Shown here one piece after another: positions 35,692-45,705 of a stretch of DNA of 64,000 nucleotides. This DNA comes from Streptomyces sp. Go-475 (GTDB taxonomy: Bacteria; Actinomycetota; Actinomycetes; Streptomycetales; Streptomycetaceae), in the NCBI RefSeq assembly GCF_003330845.1, contig NZ_CP026121.1, positions 5,561,501 through 5,625,500 on the forward strand. Direction: 5' to 3'. Below the pieces are notes generated by a model. That model ran no database searches. It was not told the DNA's origin and worked only from the letters and a program-made list of their open reading frames with translations. Every line of letters starts with the position of its first letter. The first letter of the stretch is position 1. A program made the position numbers and the translations under genes.

Positions 35692-38600
35692 ATGCTGGAC
35701 GACGCCTCCCTGTCCGTGACCGCGGCGGCCGGCACGGCCGTGACCGAAGCCGTCGGCACCGGGGCATGGCCCGCCGTGCGCGCCGCGGCGGCCCGGTTGC
35801 TGAGCCGGGGCACCCCGGGTGACGTCCGGACGCATCTGGCGCGCCTGGACCGCGACATGACCGCCTTGCTGGAGGGGCACGACGAACGGCTGCGCATCCG
35901 CCTGGAGTCCGCCTGGCAGACGCGGTTCGAGGTACTGCTGGACGGGGCGGCGGACAGCGAGCGTACGGAACTCCTCACGGAACTCCAGGAGTTGACCCTG
36001 CTCGGGCAGGGCCGGTACGCCCTCGCCGCGCGGCCCGGGCTGTCGCCGGCGGCACCGGCCGCGCCCGTGCCGCCGTCACCGGCTCCGTCCTGCCCGCCGC
36101 CCTCTCCGCCCTCTTCAACCGAGGCGCCCGGCCCCGACGGCACGGTCCGCGCCCCCGTGCTCGTCGGGAAACTCCCCACCGCGGCGGGGCCGTTCCGCGA
36201 CCGGCCCGACGCGGGCCTGCCGGACGGCCTGTGGGACGGGCCCTCGCCCACCTGGGCCCTCGTCGGGCCCCCCGGGGTGGGCAAGACGCGGCTCGCCGCG
36301 CACCTGGCCCGTCGCGTGCTGCGGGACGGGGCGGCCGATCTCGTCGTGTGGATGACCGCCACCAGTGAGGACGCGGTCGTCTGCGGCTACGCCGAGGCGG
36401 CCGAGGCCGTCACCGGGCACGGCAGCGCCCAGCCCGAGCATGCCGCGGAGGCGTTCCGTTCCTGGCTGAGCTGGACCGACCGGCGCTGGCTCGTGGTGCT
36501 CGACGGGCTGCCCGGCACCGCCGAACTGCACCACCTGTGGCCGCCGGAACGCCCCAACGGCCGCGTCCTGGTCACCACCGGCCACGCCGGGTCCCTGCCG
36601 GCCGGCAGCAGCCGCCTGGACCTCGGGCCGTGGGACGAGAGGGCCGCGGCCGAGCAGTTGACGCGTGAACTCGCCGAACTCGGACGGACGGACGACCCCG
36701 CGCACATCGCCGCCCTGGCGGCCGACCTCCGGCAGCACCCGCTGGCGCTGTCCACGGCGGCCGCCGACCTGGCCTTCACGGGCCGGAGTTGCGCCGCCTA
36801 CCGCACGGCCCTTCGCGAGGTACGGCAAGAGCCGGCCCCGAGCAGCGCGGACGCGGCCCGCGCCGCAGCCGGTGGCGGACCGGGCCCCGACCTGGTCACG
36901 GCCTGCTGGTGGCTGTCCATCGGGACGGCCGACCGGCACGCGGCCGGCCTCGCCCGCCCCCTGCTCGAACTGGCCGCCGTGCTCGACCCGCACGGCGTGC
37001 CCGTCGCCGTCCTCACCAGCGCACCCGCCCTCCAGCACCTCGCACGCCGCCGGACCCCGTCGCACGGCGACGCCCCGCAGACCGCCTCCCCGGACGCCCC
37101 GACCGCCCTCGACGCCCTGACCGCCCTCGACGTGCTGCACCGCCTGCGGCTGGTCGAACGCGGCGGCGACGCGGAGCACCCGACGGTACGGCTGAGCACC
37201 CTGCTGCAGAGCACCGTCCGCGCGGCGCCGCCGGCCGAGGACCGGGACGCGCTCGCCCTGAGCGCGGCCGACGCGTTGCGCGCGGTGTGGCGTACGGCGT
37301 CGGGCGCGCCCCGCTCCCCGCTGTGCCGGGCGTTACGGTCCTGCACCGACGTCCTGGCCGGGCACGCGCGCGAGGCCCTCTGGCAGCCGCAGTGCCACCC
37401 CGTGCTGTTCCAGGCCGGCCGGAACCTCATCGCCGCCGGGATGGTCCGCGCGGCCCGGGTGCGCTGGGAGTGGCTGCACGCCGCCCTGCACCACCGCTTC
37501 GGCCCGGACCATCCCGACACCCTCGCCGCCCGCGGCCATCGCGCCCGGGTGCGCGGCGCCTCCCAGGACGCGCCCGGAGCCGTGACGGCCTACCGCGAAC
37601 TCCTCGACGACCTCGTCCGGGTCCTCGGCCCCGACCATCCCGACGTGTTCACCGTCCGGGACAACCTGGCGCTCTGGCAGGGCGTCGCGGGCGACCCGGC
37701 GCGCGCGGCGGCGGCCTACACCGACCTGCTGGCCGACCGGCTGCGCGTGCTCGGGCCCGATCACCGCGACACGCTCCTCACCCGCCACAACATCGCGCTC
37801 TGGCGCGGCACGGCGGGTGACGCGGCGGGCGCGGCGGCCGCCTACGCCGAACTCCTCGACGACATGGGCCGGGTCTTCGGCGTGAACGACCCGGCCGTGC
37901 TCGACACCCGCGACCGGCTGACCGAGTGGCGCAACCGCGCGGCCGACGCGGCGGCCGCCGCCCGGACCCCGATGAGCCCGGTGCGCGAGCCGGCGCACCC
38001 GGAGCCGCCGGACCCGGGGTTCTGGGCACCGCCCGCGCACTCCACCGCGCCCGGCCCGGACGCAGCCGGGCCGGGCGCGGTGCCCGCCCTCTCCGCCGAG
38101 CGGCTGCTGCTCGAACCGTCGTGGGCCCGGCGGCTGCGCCTGCGGCTGACCAGGCGCGGAGCGGAGACCCGGGGGCGGCGGTCCGGGGCGGACGTGCTGC
38201 GCGCGCCCCTGGCCGGCTGCCACCGCATCGCGGTGATCAGCCTCAAGGGCGGCACGGGCAAGACCACCACGGCGGCCGCGCTGGGCGCCACGCTGGCGGG
38301 CCTGCGCGACGACCCGGTCATCGCTGTGGACGCGTCCCCGGAGGGCGGCACGCTCGGCCACCGGGTGGGCCGGGAGAGCGGCTCGACCGTCCTCGACCTG
38401 CTCGCCGCGCTGCCGGAACTCCAGGACCCCGAGGACGTCCGCGCCTTCACCGCCCGTGGCCCGGAGGGCCTGGAGGTCCTCGCGCAGGACGTCGCCCCGG
38501 GGCTGTCCGCGCCGTTCGGCATCCAGCAGTACCAGCGCCTCGTGGACGCGCTGAGCCGCGCCTACCCGATCATCGTCACCGACTCCGGCACCGGTCTGCT

Positions 38601-40265
38601 GCACGAGGCCGTGCGGGGCGTCCTGGCCCTCGCCGACCAGGTGGTCGTCGTCGCCACCGCGAGTGTCGACGGCGCGGAGCTCGCCTCCGTGACCCTGGAC
38701 TGGCTCTCCGCCCACGGCCACGCCGAACTGGCCCGCAGTGCGCTGGTCGTGCTCTCCGGGGTGCACGCCGGGTCCTCCCTGGTCCGGACGGACCGCATCG
38801 TCGAGCACTTCGCCCAGCGCTGCCGGGGCGTCGTCCGCGTGCCCTTCGACGCACACCTCGCCACCGGCGCCGCCCTCGACCTGACCCACCTCCACCCCGA
38901 AACCCGCCGCGCCTACCTCGACCTCGCCATCCAGGTCGCCGAGTGCTTCCGAGGCCCCCATCCCGTCGCCGCCAACGCCCTGGATCCGCCTGACCCTTCA
39001 CCGGTGTCCGGTCCTTCGCGGGTGTCCGGTCCTTCGCGGGTGTCCGGACCTTCGCCGGTGTCTGACTCTGCGCCGGTGTCTGAGTCCGAGCCGGTGTCTG
39101 GCCGTTCGTCGGTGTCTGGGGCTGCGCCGTCGACTGGTACTGCGTCGGTGTCCGGTCCCTCGGCGTCGAGCGGTCCTTTGCCCGTGCCCGGGCTTTCGCC
39201 GTCGGCCGGGCCTCTGCCGATGTCCGGGCCCTGGCAGGTCTCCGGGCCTTGGGCAGCGCCCGGGCCTTCGCCGTTGTCCGGGCCGTTGCCGGTGCCCGGG
39301 CCGTCGCCGGTCTCCGGGCCTTGGACGGCGCCCACCCCTCCGCCTTTGCCCGGGTCGTCGCCGTCGACCGCGCCCCGGCCGGCGTCCGACGCTTCGCCGG
39401 CGTCCGACTCCCCGGCGCTGCCCGACTCCCCGGCAGCCCCCGCTCCCGCGACACCGAGCCACCCGGATCCCTCGGCACCAGCGCGCCCGGCCCCCTCTGC
39501 CTCACAAGATCCGGCCCCCTCTGCATCACAAGCCCCGGTCCCTGCTGCCTCACAAGATCCGGTTCCCTCTGCATCACAAGCCCCGGTCCCTGCTGCCTCA
39601 CAAGATCCGGTTCCCTCTGCATCACAAGCCCCGGTCCCCGCTGCCTCACAAGACCCGGCTCCCCCTCACCCGACCCGGCCCCCTCGGCCCCGGTCCCCGC
39701 TGCCTCACAAGACCCGGCTCCCGCCCCCTCACCCGACCCGGCCCCCTCGGCCCCGGTCGCCCCACCTCCCCCCTCCCCAAGCGCCCCGGACATCACGCCG
39801 CCGGCTGCCCCTGTCCCTGTCCCCCCGCCGCCGTCCGCCTCTGTCCCCCCACCCTCGGCAGCCAAGGACCCCTCCGGCCGCGGCCGTCCAGCCGCCCCCA
39901 CACCCCCCGGCCGGCCCCGCCGTCGCCCCCGGCTGGTCCTGGTGGACGACGTGGTGCGGGTCGGCGTGCCCACCACGATCGAGTTCCGGCTGACCACCGT
40001 CGACCCGGCCGAGGCACCCCCGCCAGGCCCGCCGGAGAACGTCCTGGTGATCGCCACCACCCGGTCCGCCGCGACCCTGGAGCCCTCCGCGGTCGACTGC
40101 GTGACGGACGCCGAGCCCGCCCGGTTCGTCTTCACCGCCCGGGACCCGGGCGAACACCGCCTGCGGTTCACGGTGTACGACCCGGACTACGGCAGGGCAC
40201 TGCAAGTCCTGGAGACCACCCTGCCGGTCCCCGACCCGGCCCCGGAACCCCTCGGAAGGTCGTGA
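35692..40265 (+). pseudogene. STAND (NB-ARC)/TPR/MinD-like ATPase gene with an apparent frameshift
   Basis: The first frame encodes 1433 aa, ending at 39993. It has a helical N-terminus, an NB-ARC-type P-loop GPPGVGKT near residue 191, a winged-helix-like region, CHAT-associated TPRs (GPDHPDVF, GPDHRDTL; about 600-760), a MinD/ParA-like domain with deviant Walker A KGGTGKTT near 851, then a long Val-Ser-Gly-Pro and Pro-Ala-Ser-Gln repeat linker from about 1100. Near 39660-39675 the coherent sequence moves to another frame, which runs to 40265 and encodes a beta-rich domain (LVLVDDVVRVGVPTTIEFRLT...EHRLRFTVYDPDYG) ending 3 nt before the CHAT gene. One linker unit is 4 nt shorter than its neighbour, explaining the shift. 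It could be a true mutation, a sequencing error in GC-rich repeats, or recoding. The intact protein would be about 1525 aa. Confidence 0.75.
39491..39740 (+). repeat. 24/48-bp coding tandem repeats in the linker
   Basis: Seven consecutive 24-nt units alternate between CTGCCTCACAAGATCCGG-type and CTGCATCACAAGCCCCGG-type sequence, giving a 16-residue protein repeat (PSASQAPVPAASQDPV). They are followed by two longer related copies that differ by a 4-nt gap near 39663-39672. Confidence 0.85.
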
Positions 40266-40268
40266 CCC

Positions 40269-41639
40269 ATGGCCGTCGAGCTGCACGCCGACATCGTCCA
40301 CGACCCCTCGGGGGAGTACACCCGCTGGCCCGCCGACCACGGCCACCGGCCGCTGGACCTGACGGTCACGCTCAGCGTCTGCACCGACGACAGGGTGCTG
40401 ATCCACGCCTACCCGAGCGGCCGGCGCGCGCCCCGCACCCGTGTCCACCGCGCCTGGCTCCACACCTCGGCCTCCGCCATCCGGGCCGAGGCCGACCGGC
40501 TGCGGCAGTTCTGGTCGGAGAACGTCGTCCACCACCGGCCGGTCGACGCCCACGGCATGCCGCGCGGGCCGTACACCTTCGCCGACGCCTGCGACCTGCG
40601 ACCGCACCGTGACACCGTCGACCCGCTGCTCGAAGAACTGGCCGTGCAGGGCAAGCGGGTGCTGGACAAGGTCCTCGCGGGCGCGGGGAACGAACTGGAG
40701 CCCTTCCGGGCCTTCCTGCTCGGCGAGTTGGGACGCGAGGGCCTGCGCGTCAGCTTCGACTCCGAGCTGTACCTGCCCTGGCCGATGCTGGCCGTCCGCC
40801 CCGACGGCTCCGGCGCGCCGCCCTCCTTCCTGGGCCACCGGCACCAGATCGAGCAGACCGGCGCCCCCTACGCCCCGTACCAGGCACCGCCCGCCACCCG
40901 CTCCACCCCCGCCACGAGCCTCAACACCGACACCACCCTCGACGGCGTCGGCCGTTCCGACGCCGTGTACGACCTGCTGCGGGTGGCGTCCGACGTGACC
41001 GTCCGCACCACCGCCGAGGAACTCTTCAAGTCGCTGCGCAGCCCGCACTTCGACGAGGACCTCATGTACTTCTGGTGCCACGGCATGTTCGTCGAGCGCG
41101 GCGCCCACCGCTCGGTCGGGATCCGGCTCTCCGACGGCAGGCTCATCGACGCGGACGCGGTGCACCGCTACCGCGAGGAGTGCCGCGACTCGCCCGGGGC
41201 CTTCTTCCGCCCCTTCGTGCTGCTCAACGCGTGCCACGCGGGCGAGGCGGCGGCCACGGCCGAGCTGGAGTACCTCGGGAACGCGTTCATCGAGAACGGC
41301 GCGGACGGGGTGCTGGGCCCGCAGATCGAGATCCCGCAGGTCTTCGCGGCCGAGTACGCGCACGCGTTCATCGAGCGGTACCTGTACGGGAACGAGACCG
41401 CGGGCGAGATCTGCCACCGGCTGGTCCGCCACTTCCTCGACGACCTGCGCAACCCGCTCGCGCTGGCCTACTCGCTGCACTGCGGCATCGACAGCCGTCT
41501 GGAGACCCGGCCGTCGACCACGAGACCGCTGCTCGCGACGCCCGAGGACGGCTCCGCCCGCCCGGCGGCGGCCATACCGTCCCAGGCCGTCGCGTCCCCG
41601 AGCGTCCCACCCGGCCCGTCCGCGTCCCCGGCCAGGTGA
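40269..41639 (+). CDS. CHAT-domain protease (caspase-like)
   Basis: 456 aa. The C-terminal half carries the CHAT catalytic dyad: H271 in LMYFWCHGMF and C322 in FVLLNACHAGEAA, followed by the usual ...LGNAFIENGADGVLGPQ segment. The N-terminal ~200 residues form an uncharacterised domain. CHAT proteases paired with STAND/TPR sensors act in bacterial conflict and programmed-cell-death-like systems. The gene starts 3 nt after the reading frame that closes the STAND/MinD ATPase gene, so sensor and protease are one operon. The C-terminal ~50 residues are Pro/Ala/Ser-rich and probably disordered. Confidence 0.85.
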   Translation: MAVELHADIVHDPSGEYTRWPADHGHRPLDLTVTLSVCTDDRVLIHAYPSGRRAPRTRVHRAWLHTSASAIRAEADRLRQFWSENVVHHRPVDAHGMPRGPYTFADACDLRPHRDTVDPLLEELAVQGKRVLDKVLAGAGNELEPFRAFLLGELGREGLRVSFDSELYLPWPMLAVRPDGSGAPPSFLGHRHQIEQTGAPYAPYQAPPATRSTPATSLNTDTTLDGVGRSDAVYDLLRVASDVTVRTTAEELFKSLRSPHFDEDLMYFWCHGMFVERGAHRSVGIRLSDGRLIDADAVHRYREECRDSPGAFFRPFVLLNACHAGEAAATAELEYLGNAFIENGADGVLGPQIEIPQVFAAEYAHAFIERYLYGNETAGEICHRLVRHFLDDLRNPLALAYSLHCGIDSRLETRPSTTRPLLATPEDGSARPAAAIPSQAVASPSVPPGPSASPAR

Positions 41640-41806
41640 CGGACGCTCCCTGTCCGCGGCCCTGCCGCCGAGAACACCTGCCCGCACGGGCCTCGCCCGG
41701 CCTGCCGTGTGTTCCGCCCCCGTCCCTCCGCCGCTTACGATGCGGCCAGCCGTACGACGGCTCCCCACGCGCCCCGCCCACCGCCCCAGCCAGGAGCACC
41801 GTACCC

Positions 41807-42955
41807 GTGTCGATACCCCCGCCCCCCGGGAACCAGCCGCCCCAGGACCCGTACGGCCCGCCGCCGGCGAACTGGACCCAGGGACCGCAGGGTTACGGCC
41901 CGTACGGCCCAGCGGGCCGCCCGTACGGCACCCCGGTCTCCGTCAACGCGCTCGCCGTCGCCGCCCTGGTGCTCGGCGTGCTCTGCTTCCTGCCCGCCGC
42001 GGGGCTCGTCCTGGGCCTGATCGCGCTGCGGCAGATCAGGCGGTCCGGGCAGAGCGGCCGGGGCATGGCGATCGCCGGGGCCGCGCTGTCGTCCGTCGGG
42101 ATCGCGCTGTGGACGGCGGTCCTGGCCACGGGCGCCGCGTCCGATGCCTGGGAGGGCCTCAAGGACAGCACGCAGGGCAACGAGAGCCTGTCGCTGGAGA
42201 AGGGCGACTGCTTCGACGCGCCCGACGGCCTGGAGGGCGACACCTACGACGTCGACCGGGTGCCCTGCGAAGGCAGGCACGACGGCGAGGTCTTCGCCTC
42301 CGTCACGCTGCCGGGCGGTGCCTTCCCGGGCGACGCCGAGATCACCGACATCGCCGACGAGAAGTGCTACGCGCTGCAGGACCAGTACGCCATGGACACC
42401 TGGGCGATGCCCGCCGACGTCGACGTGTACTACCTCATGCCGTCCCGGGACAGCTGGCGCTACGGCGACCGCGTGATCACCTGCGTCTTCGGCCACACCG
42501 ACGCCAAGGCCAAGCTGACCGGATCGCTGCGCGGCGACCGCACGACCCTCGACACCGACCAGGCCGTCTTCCTCTCCACGGCCAACGCCCTCGACACGGC
42601 CCTGTACGAGGAGCCCGAGGACACCGCCGATGACGACCTCGCCGCCCACCGCGCCTGGGCCACCCAGGTGCACGACGTGCTCGGCGAGAACATCGAGGCC
42701 CTGCGCGGCCACTCCTGGCCGTCCGACGCCCGCGGGCCCGTCGCCGCCCTGGTCGAGGACCTGGAGAAGGCCCGGGCACAGTGGGCGAAGGCGAGCGAGG
42801 CCACCGACGCGGACACCTACTACGCGCACTACGACAAGGCCTACACGTTCGTCGACGGCCCGGCGACCGTCACGGCGCGCAAGGCCCTCGGACTGGCCAC
42901 GACCCCGCCGGCGTACGAGGAGGACGACAGCGGCAGCTCCGAAGCCGAGGTGTGA
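41807..42955 (+). CDS. DUF4190 membrane protein with septum-formation-like extracellular domain
   Basis: 382 aa. A Pro/Tyr/Gly-rich cytoplasmic N-terminus (about 1-45) is followed by two transmembrane segments (ALAVAALVLGVLCFLPAAGL and GMAIAGAALSSVGIALWTAV), forming the DUF4190 unit. A large outer domain starts at LEKGDCFDAPD with paired cysteines (VPCEGRHDGEVFA, CYALQDQYA, ITCVFGH), as in the septum-formation family. This is a common actinobacterial architecture of unknown function. GTG 41807 has AGGAG upstream. The link to the STAND/CHAT operon is positional only. Confidence 0.8.
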   Translation: MSIPPPPGNQPPQDPYGPPPANWTQGPQGYGPYGPAGRPYGTPVSVNALAVAALVLGVLCFLPAAGLVLGLIALRQIRRSGQSGRGMAIAGAALSSVGIALWTAVLATGAASDAWEGLKDSTQGNESLSLEKGDCFDAPDGLEGDTYDVDRVPCEGRHDGEVFASVTLPGGAFPGDAEITDIADEKCYALQDQYAMDTWAMPADVDVYYLMPSRDSWRYGDRVITCVFGHTDAKAKLTGSLRGDRTTLDTDQAVFLSTANALDTALYEEPEDTADDDLAAHRAWATQVHDVLGENIEALRGHSWPSDARGPVAALVEDLEKARAQWAKASEATDADTYYAHYDKAYTFVDGPATVTARKALGLATTPPAYEEDDSGSSEAEV

Positions 42956-43049
42956 CGGCGCCCATAGCGGGGAGAAAGTGCCTGCGTAAAGCCCTCAGGG
43001 CCACCATGTCATCACATCGAGTGATTCTCTGGCCTTTGCTTGCACGGCA

Positions 43050-43086
43050 CAACCTACGGTTGCCACGCTGTTGCTGTCTGTACAAC
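43050..43086. promoter_or_regulatory. CAACC/GGTTG repeats before the GntR gene
   Basis: CAACC-TAC-GGTTG (43050-43062) is a perfect 5-bp inverted repeat, and a further CAACC occurs at 43083, with TTGCCA (43060-43065) and TACAAC (43081-43086) as weak promoter elements. This is a plausible autoregulatory operator for the GntR protein starting at 43103. Confidence 0.45.
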
Positions 43087-43102
43087 CTGATGGGAGCGGC
43101 CA

Positions 43103-43855
43103 GTGACATTCGGTGAGCAGCCGGCGTACTTGCGTGTCGCGGGTGATCTCCGCAAGAAGATCGTCGACGGTCAGCTGCCACCGCACACCCGCCTCCCCTC
43201 GCAGGCCAGAATCCGCCAGGAGTACGGCGTCTCGGACACCGTCGCCCTGGAGGCCCGCAAGGTGCTCATGGCGGAGGGCCTGGTCGAGGGCCGCTCCGGC
43301 TCGGGGACGTATGTGCGCGAGCGGCCCGTGCCCCGGCGCATCTCCCGCTCCGGCTACCGCCCGACCGGCGGGGCGACGCCGTTCCGGCAGGAGCAGGCCG
43401 ACGGCGAGGGGCGCGGCACCTGGGAGTCCAGCAGTGAGCAGTCCGAGGCGAGTGTCGCGGTCGCCGAGCGGCTGGGCATCGACCCGGGCGACCGGGTGAT
43501 GTGCACGAAGTACCTCTACCGCGAGAGCGGCGAGGCGATGATGCTCTCCACGTCCTGGGAGCCGCTCGCCGTCACGGGCCGTACGCCCGTGATGCTGCCC
43601 GAGGAGGGCCCGCTCGGCGGCATGGGCGTCGTCGAGCGCATGCGCGCCATCGACGTCATCGTGGACAACGTCACGGAGGAGGTCGGCGCCCGCCCCGGCC
43701 TCGCCGAGGAACTGCTCGTCCTGGGCGGTGTCCCGGGCCATGTGGTCCTGGTCATCCAGCGCACGTTCTACGCCTCGGGCCGTCCCGTCGAGACGGCCGA
43801 CGTGGTCATCCCGGCCGATCGGTACCGGGTCGCCTACCACCTTCCGGTCAAGTAG
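43103..43855 (+). CDS. GntR-family regulator with UTRA ligand-binding domain
   Basis: 250 aa. The N-terminal GntR winged helix (YLRVAGDLRKKIVDGQLPPHTRLPSQARIRQEYGVSD...EGRSGSGTYV) is followed by a UTRA-type effector domain (SEASVAVAERLGIDPGDRVMCTKYLYRESGEAMMLSTSW...). HutC-subfamily regulators of this form respond to small metabolites. GTG start with GGGAG upstream and an inverted-repeat-rich promoter. No obvious target gene is adjacent. Confidence 0.9.
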   Translation: MTFGEQPAYLRVAGDLRKKIVDGQLPPHTRLPSQARIRQEYGVSDTVALEARKVLMAEGLVEGRSGSGTYVRERPVPRRISRSGYRPTGGATPFRQEQADGEGRGTWESSSEQSEASVAVAERLGIDPGDRVMCTKYLYRESGEAMMLSTSWEPLAVTGRTPVMLPEEGPLGGMGVVERMRAIDVIVDNVTEEVGARPGLAEELLVLGGVPGHVVLVIQRTFYASGRPVETADVVIPADRYRVAYHLPVK

Positions 43856-44196
43856 CGAACGCTCACATCCGTCTCGCGGCGCGCCCCCCGCGCGCCCCGC
43901 TCACACACTCGCCCTGCCCGCTGCCGGTGGCCGGGGCGGACCGCGCTCTCTCCTCGACCCGTGTTCGCGCAGGTCGCCGTCGGTGTATGCGGTATGCCCC
44001 CGACCGGATGCGTCGGGGTGCGCGGACGGCGCGTTTTTGGGCGTGCGCCCCCTGCGTTCTGGCTGGTTGCGTACCTCTTTGTGAAATCCCGTATTCGCTG
44101 CGTGAAGGTTAGGCGTAGGCTCAGGCATATGCGCATTGCGGTTTCCTTATCGGGTGGGGCACGGCACAGGCCGCGGGTGGGAAGTGGAGGGGCGCG
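43856..44196. other. Intergenic region
   Basis: 341 bases with no supported gene. The right half is noticeably richer in A/T (44060-44160) and probably holds the promoter of the SPOR-domain gene. Confidence 0.5.
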
Positions 44197-44394
44197 ATGA
44201 ACGACAGCACGGTCACTCTTCCCTGGCTCGTGATACGAGAGGACGACAACGGCAACCGGTACCGCGTGGGCCGGTACGCGACCCGGGCCGAGGCCCAGAA
44301 GATCGCGGACAGCCTCGACGGCCGCGGCCACAAGCAGCTGTACTGGGTCGAACGACTCGGCCAGAACGGCCCGGCCACGGCGACGCACGACTGA
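44197..44394 (+). CDS. Small SPOR-like domain protein
   Basis: 65 aa: LPWLVIREDDNGNRYRVGRYATRAEAQKIADSLDGRGHKQLYWVERL. The pattern of a WxVxRxDDNGNxYxVGxYxTxxEAQ strand-helix followed by a Tyr-Trp strand is that of the short SPOR-like proteins conserved through Streptomyces. SPOR domains bind denuded peptidoglycan, but this form lacks a signal peptide and its function is unknown. GGAGGGGCG precedes the ATG. Confidence 0.8.
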   Translation: MNDSTVTLPWLVIREDDNGNRYRVGRYATRAEAQKIADSLDGRGHKQLYWVERLGQNGPATATHD

Positions 44395-45114
44395 CACCCA
44401 CGGGTGCGCGGGGGCGGGCCCACGAACCGAGTCATGCCCACGGACCACCATCGCGCCGCCGAACGGGCGTCGCGCCCACGGACCGGTTGTGCCCACGGAC
44501 CGGCATCGCGCCGGCGAACGGGCGTCGCGCCCACGGGCCGGTTGTGCCCGCGGACGGCATCAGGCGTTCGCGGACCCCGTCACGGGTTGCCGGACCGCAT
44601 CACGTGCTGGCGGACGGCATCAGGCGTTCGCGGACCGCATCACGGGTTGCCGGACCGCATCACGTGCTGGCGGACGGCATCAGGCGTTCGCGGACCCCGT
44701 CACGGGTTGCCGGACCGCATCACGTGCTGGCGGACGGCATCAGGCGTTCGCGGACCCCGTCACGGGTTGCCGGACCGCATCACGTGCTGGCGGACGGCAT
44801 CAGGCGTTCGCGGACCCCATCACGGGTTGCCGGACCGCATCACGTGCTGGCGGACGGCATCAGGCGTTCGCGGACCCCATCACGGGTTGCCGGACCGCAT
44901 CACGTGCCCGCGGACCGCGTCTGGCGTTCGCGGACCGCATCACGTGTTGCCGGACCGCATCACGTGCCCGCGGACGGCATCAGGCGTTCGCCGACCGCAT
45001 CACGTGTTGCCGGACCGCATCACGTGCCCGCGGGCCGCGTCTGGCGTTCGCGGGCCACGTCACGTGCTCGCGGACCGCGTCAGGTGTTCGCCCGGCCTCC
45101 CGTAGGCTCCCCGC
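44395..45114. repeat. 60-bp minisatellite array in intergenic DNA
   Basis: About nine tandem copies of a unit exactly 60 bp long run from about 44549 to 45090, the central copies nearly identical. Each unit consists of three related 20-nt sub-units (consensus near SCGGACSSCRTCASGNGYTS, for example GCGGACGGCATCAGGCGTTC). Upstream, 44437-44548 has two copies of a different repeat of similar period (GAACGGGCGTCGCGCCCACG). Open frames cross the array in several phases, but they are Arg/His-rich repeats without ribosome sites, so I treat it as non-coding. Confidence 0.88.
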
Positions 45115-45546
45115 ATGAGTGAGCGGATCGTCGTAGGGGCCGCGCTGGTCGACGGCGGGCGGCTGCTGGCCGCCCGGCGCAGCGCGCCCGTCGAGCTGGC
45201 CGGGCGCTGGGAGTTGCCCGGCGGCAAGGTCGAGCCGGGCGAGACGGCCGAAGCGGCGCTCGTGCGGGAGTTGCGCGAGGAACTGGGCGTCGACGCCGAG
45301 GCGGGCGGGCGCGTCCCGGGGGAGTGGCCCCTGAAGCCGCCGTACGTGCTGCACGTGTGGACCGCGCGGCTGCGGCCGGGCTCCCCGGCCCCCGAGGCCC
45401 TGGAGGACCACGACGACCTGCGCTGGCTCGGCCCCGGCGAGATCTGGGACGTGGACTGGCTCGACCAGGACGTGCCGGCCGTGCGGCAGACCCTCGCGCA
45501 CCTGGGAAGCCTCGGCGCCGACGCGGGGGAAGTGCCCGGCGCCTGA
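45115..45546 (+). CDS. MutT-like Nudix hydrolase
   Basis: 143 aa with a complete Nudix box, [24 protein letters not shown] (GX5EX7REUXEEXGU), near residues 36-59. The start [25 protein letters not shown] is typical of 8-oxo-dGTP/CTP pyrophosphohydrolases of the MutT group in actinomycetes. The likely role is clearing oxidised or non-canonical nucleotides. The ATG is about 25 bp after the 60-bp repeat array, so that array must lie in or next to its promoter. Confidence 0.9.
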   Translation: MSERIVVGAALVDGGRLLAARRSAPVELAGRWELPGGKVEPGETAEAALVRELREELGVDAEAGGRVPGEWPLKPPYVLHVWTARLRPGSPAPEALEDHDDLRWLGPGEIWDVDWLDQDVPAVRQTLAHLGSLGADAGEVPGA

Positions 45547-45705
45547 GGCCGGCCGGGGGCGTGCGGAGCGAGGCGACTGCGGTACGCGCGTCCCGTACGC
45601 CGTTTGTGCCACCGCGCGCCGCGCCGCGCGGTACTCCGCCCTGGATATCGGGTATGTGCCCATTAACCCCATGAAACCGGACATGGGTGGGCCCGCTGCT
45701 GGGAA

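Noticed and set aside
43961..44200. 79-codon open frame before the SPOR gene
   Set aside because: No ribosome site, Arg-rich composition, overlaps the promoter region and the SPOR start.
44549..45090. CRISPR array
   Set aside because: The repeats are contiguous 60-bp units with 20-bp internal periodicity and no unique spacers; no cas genes nearby.
44136..45122. Open frames of 200-330 codons through the 60-bp repeats
   Set aside because: Stop-free only because the 60-bp unit lacks stops in those phases; several phases are open at once, products are Arg/His-rich repeats, and there is no ribosome site.
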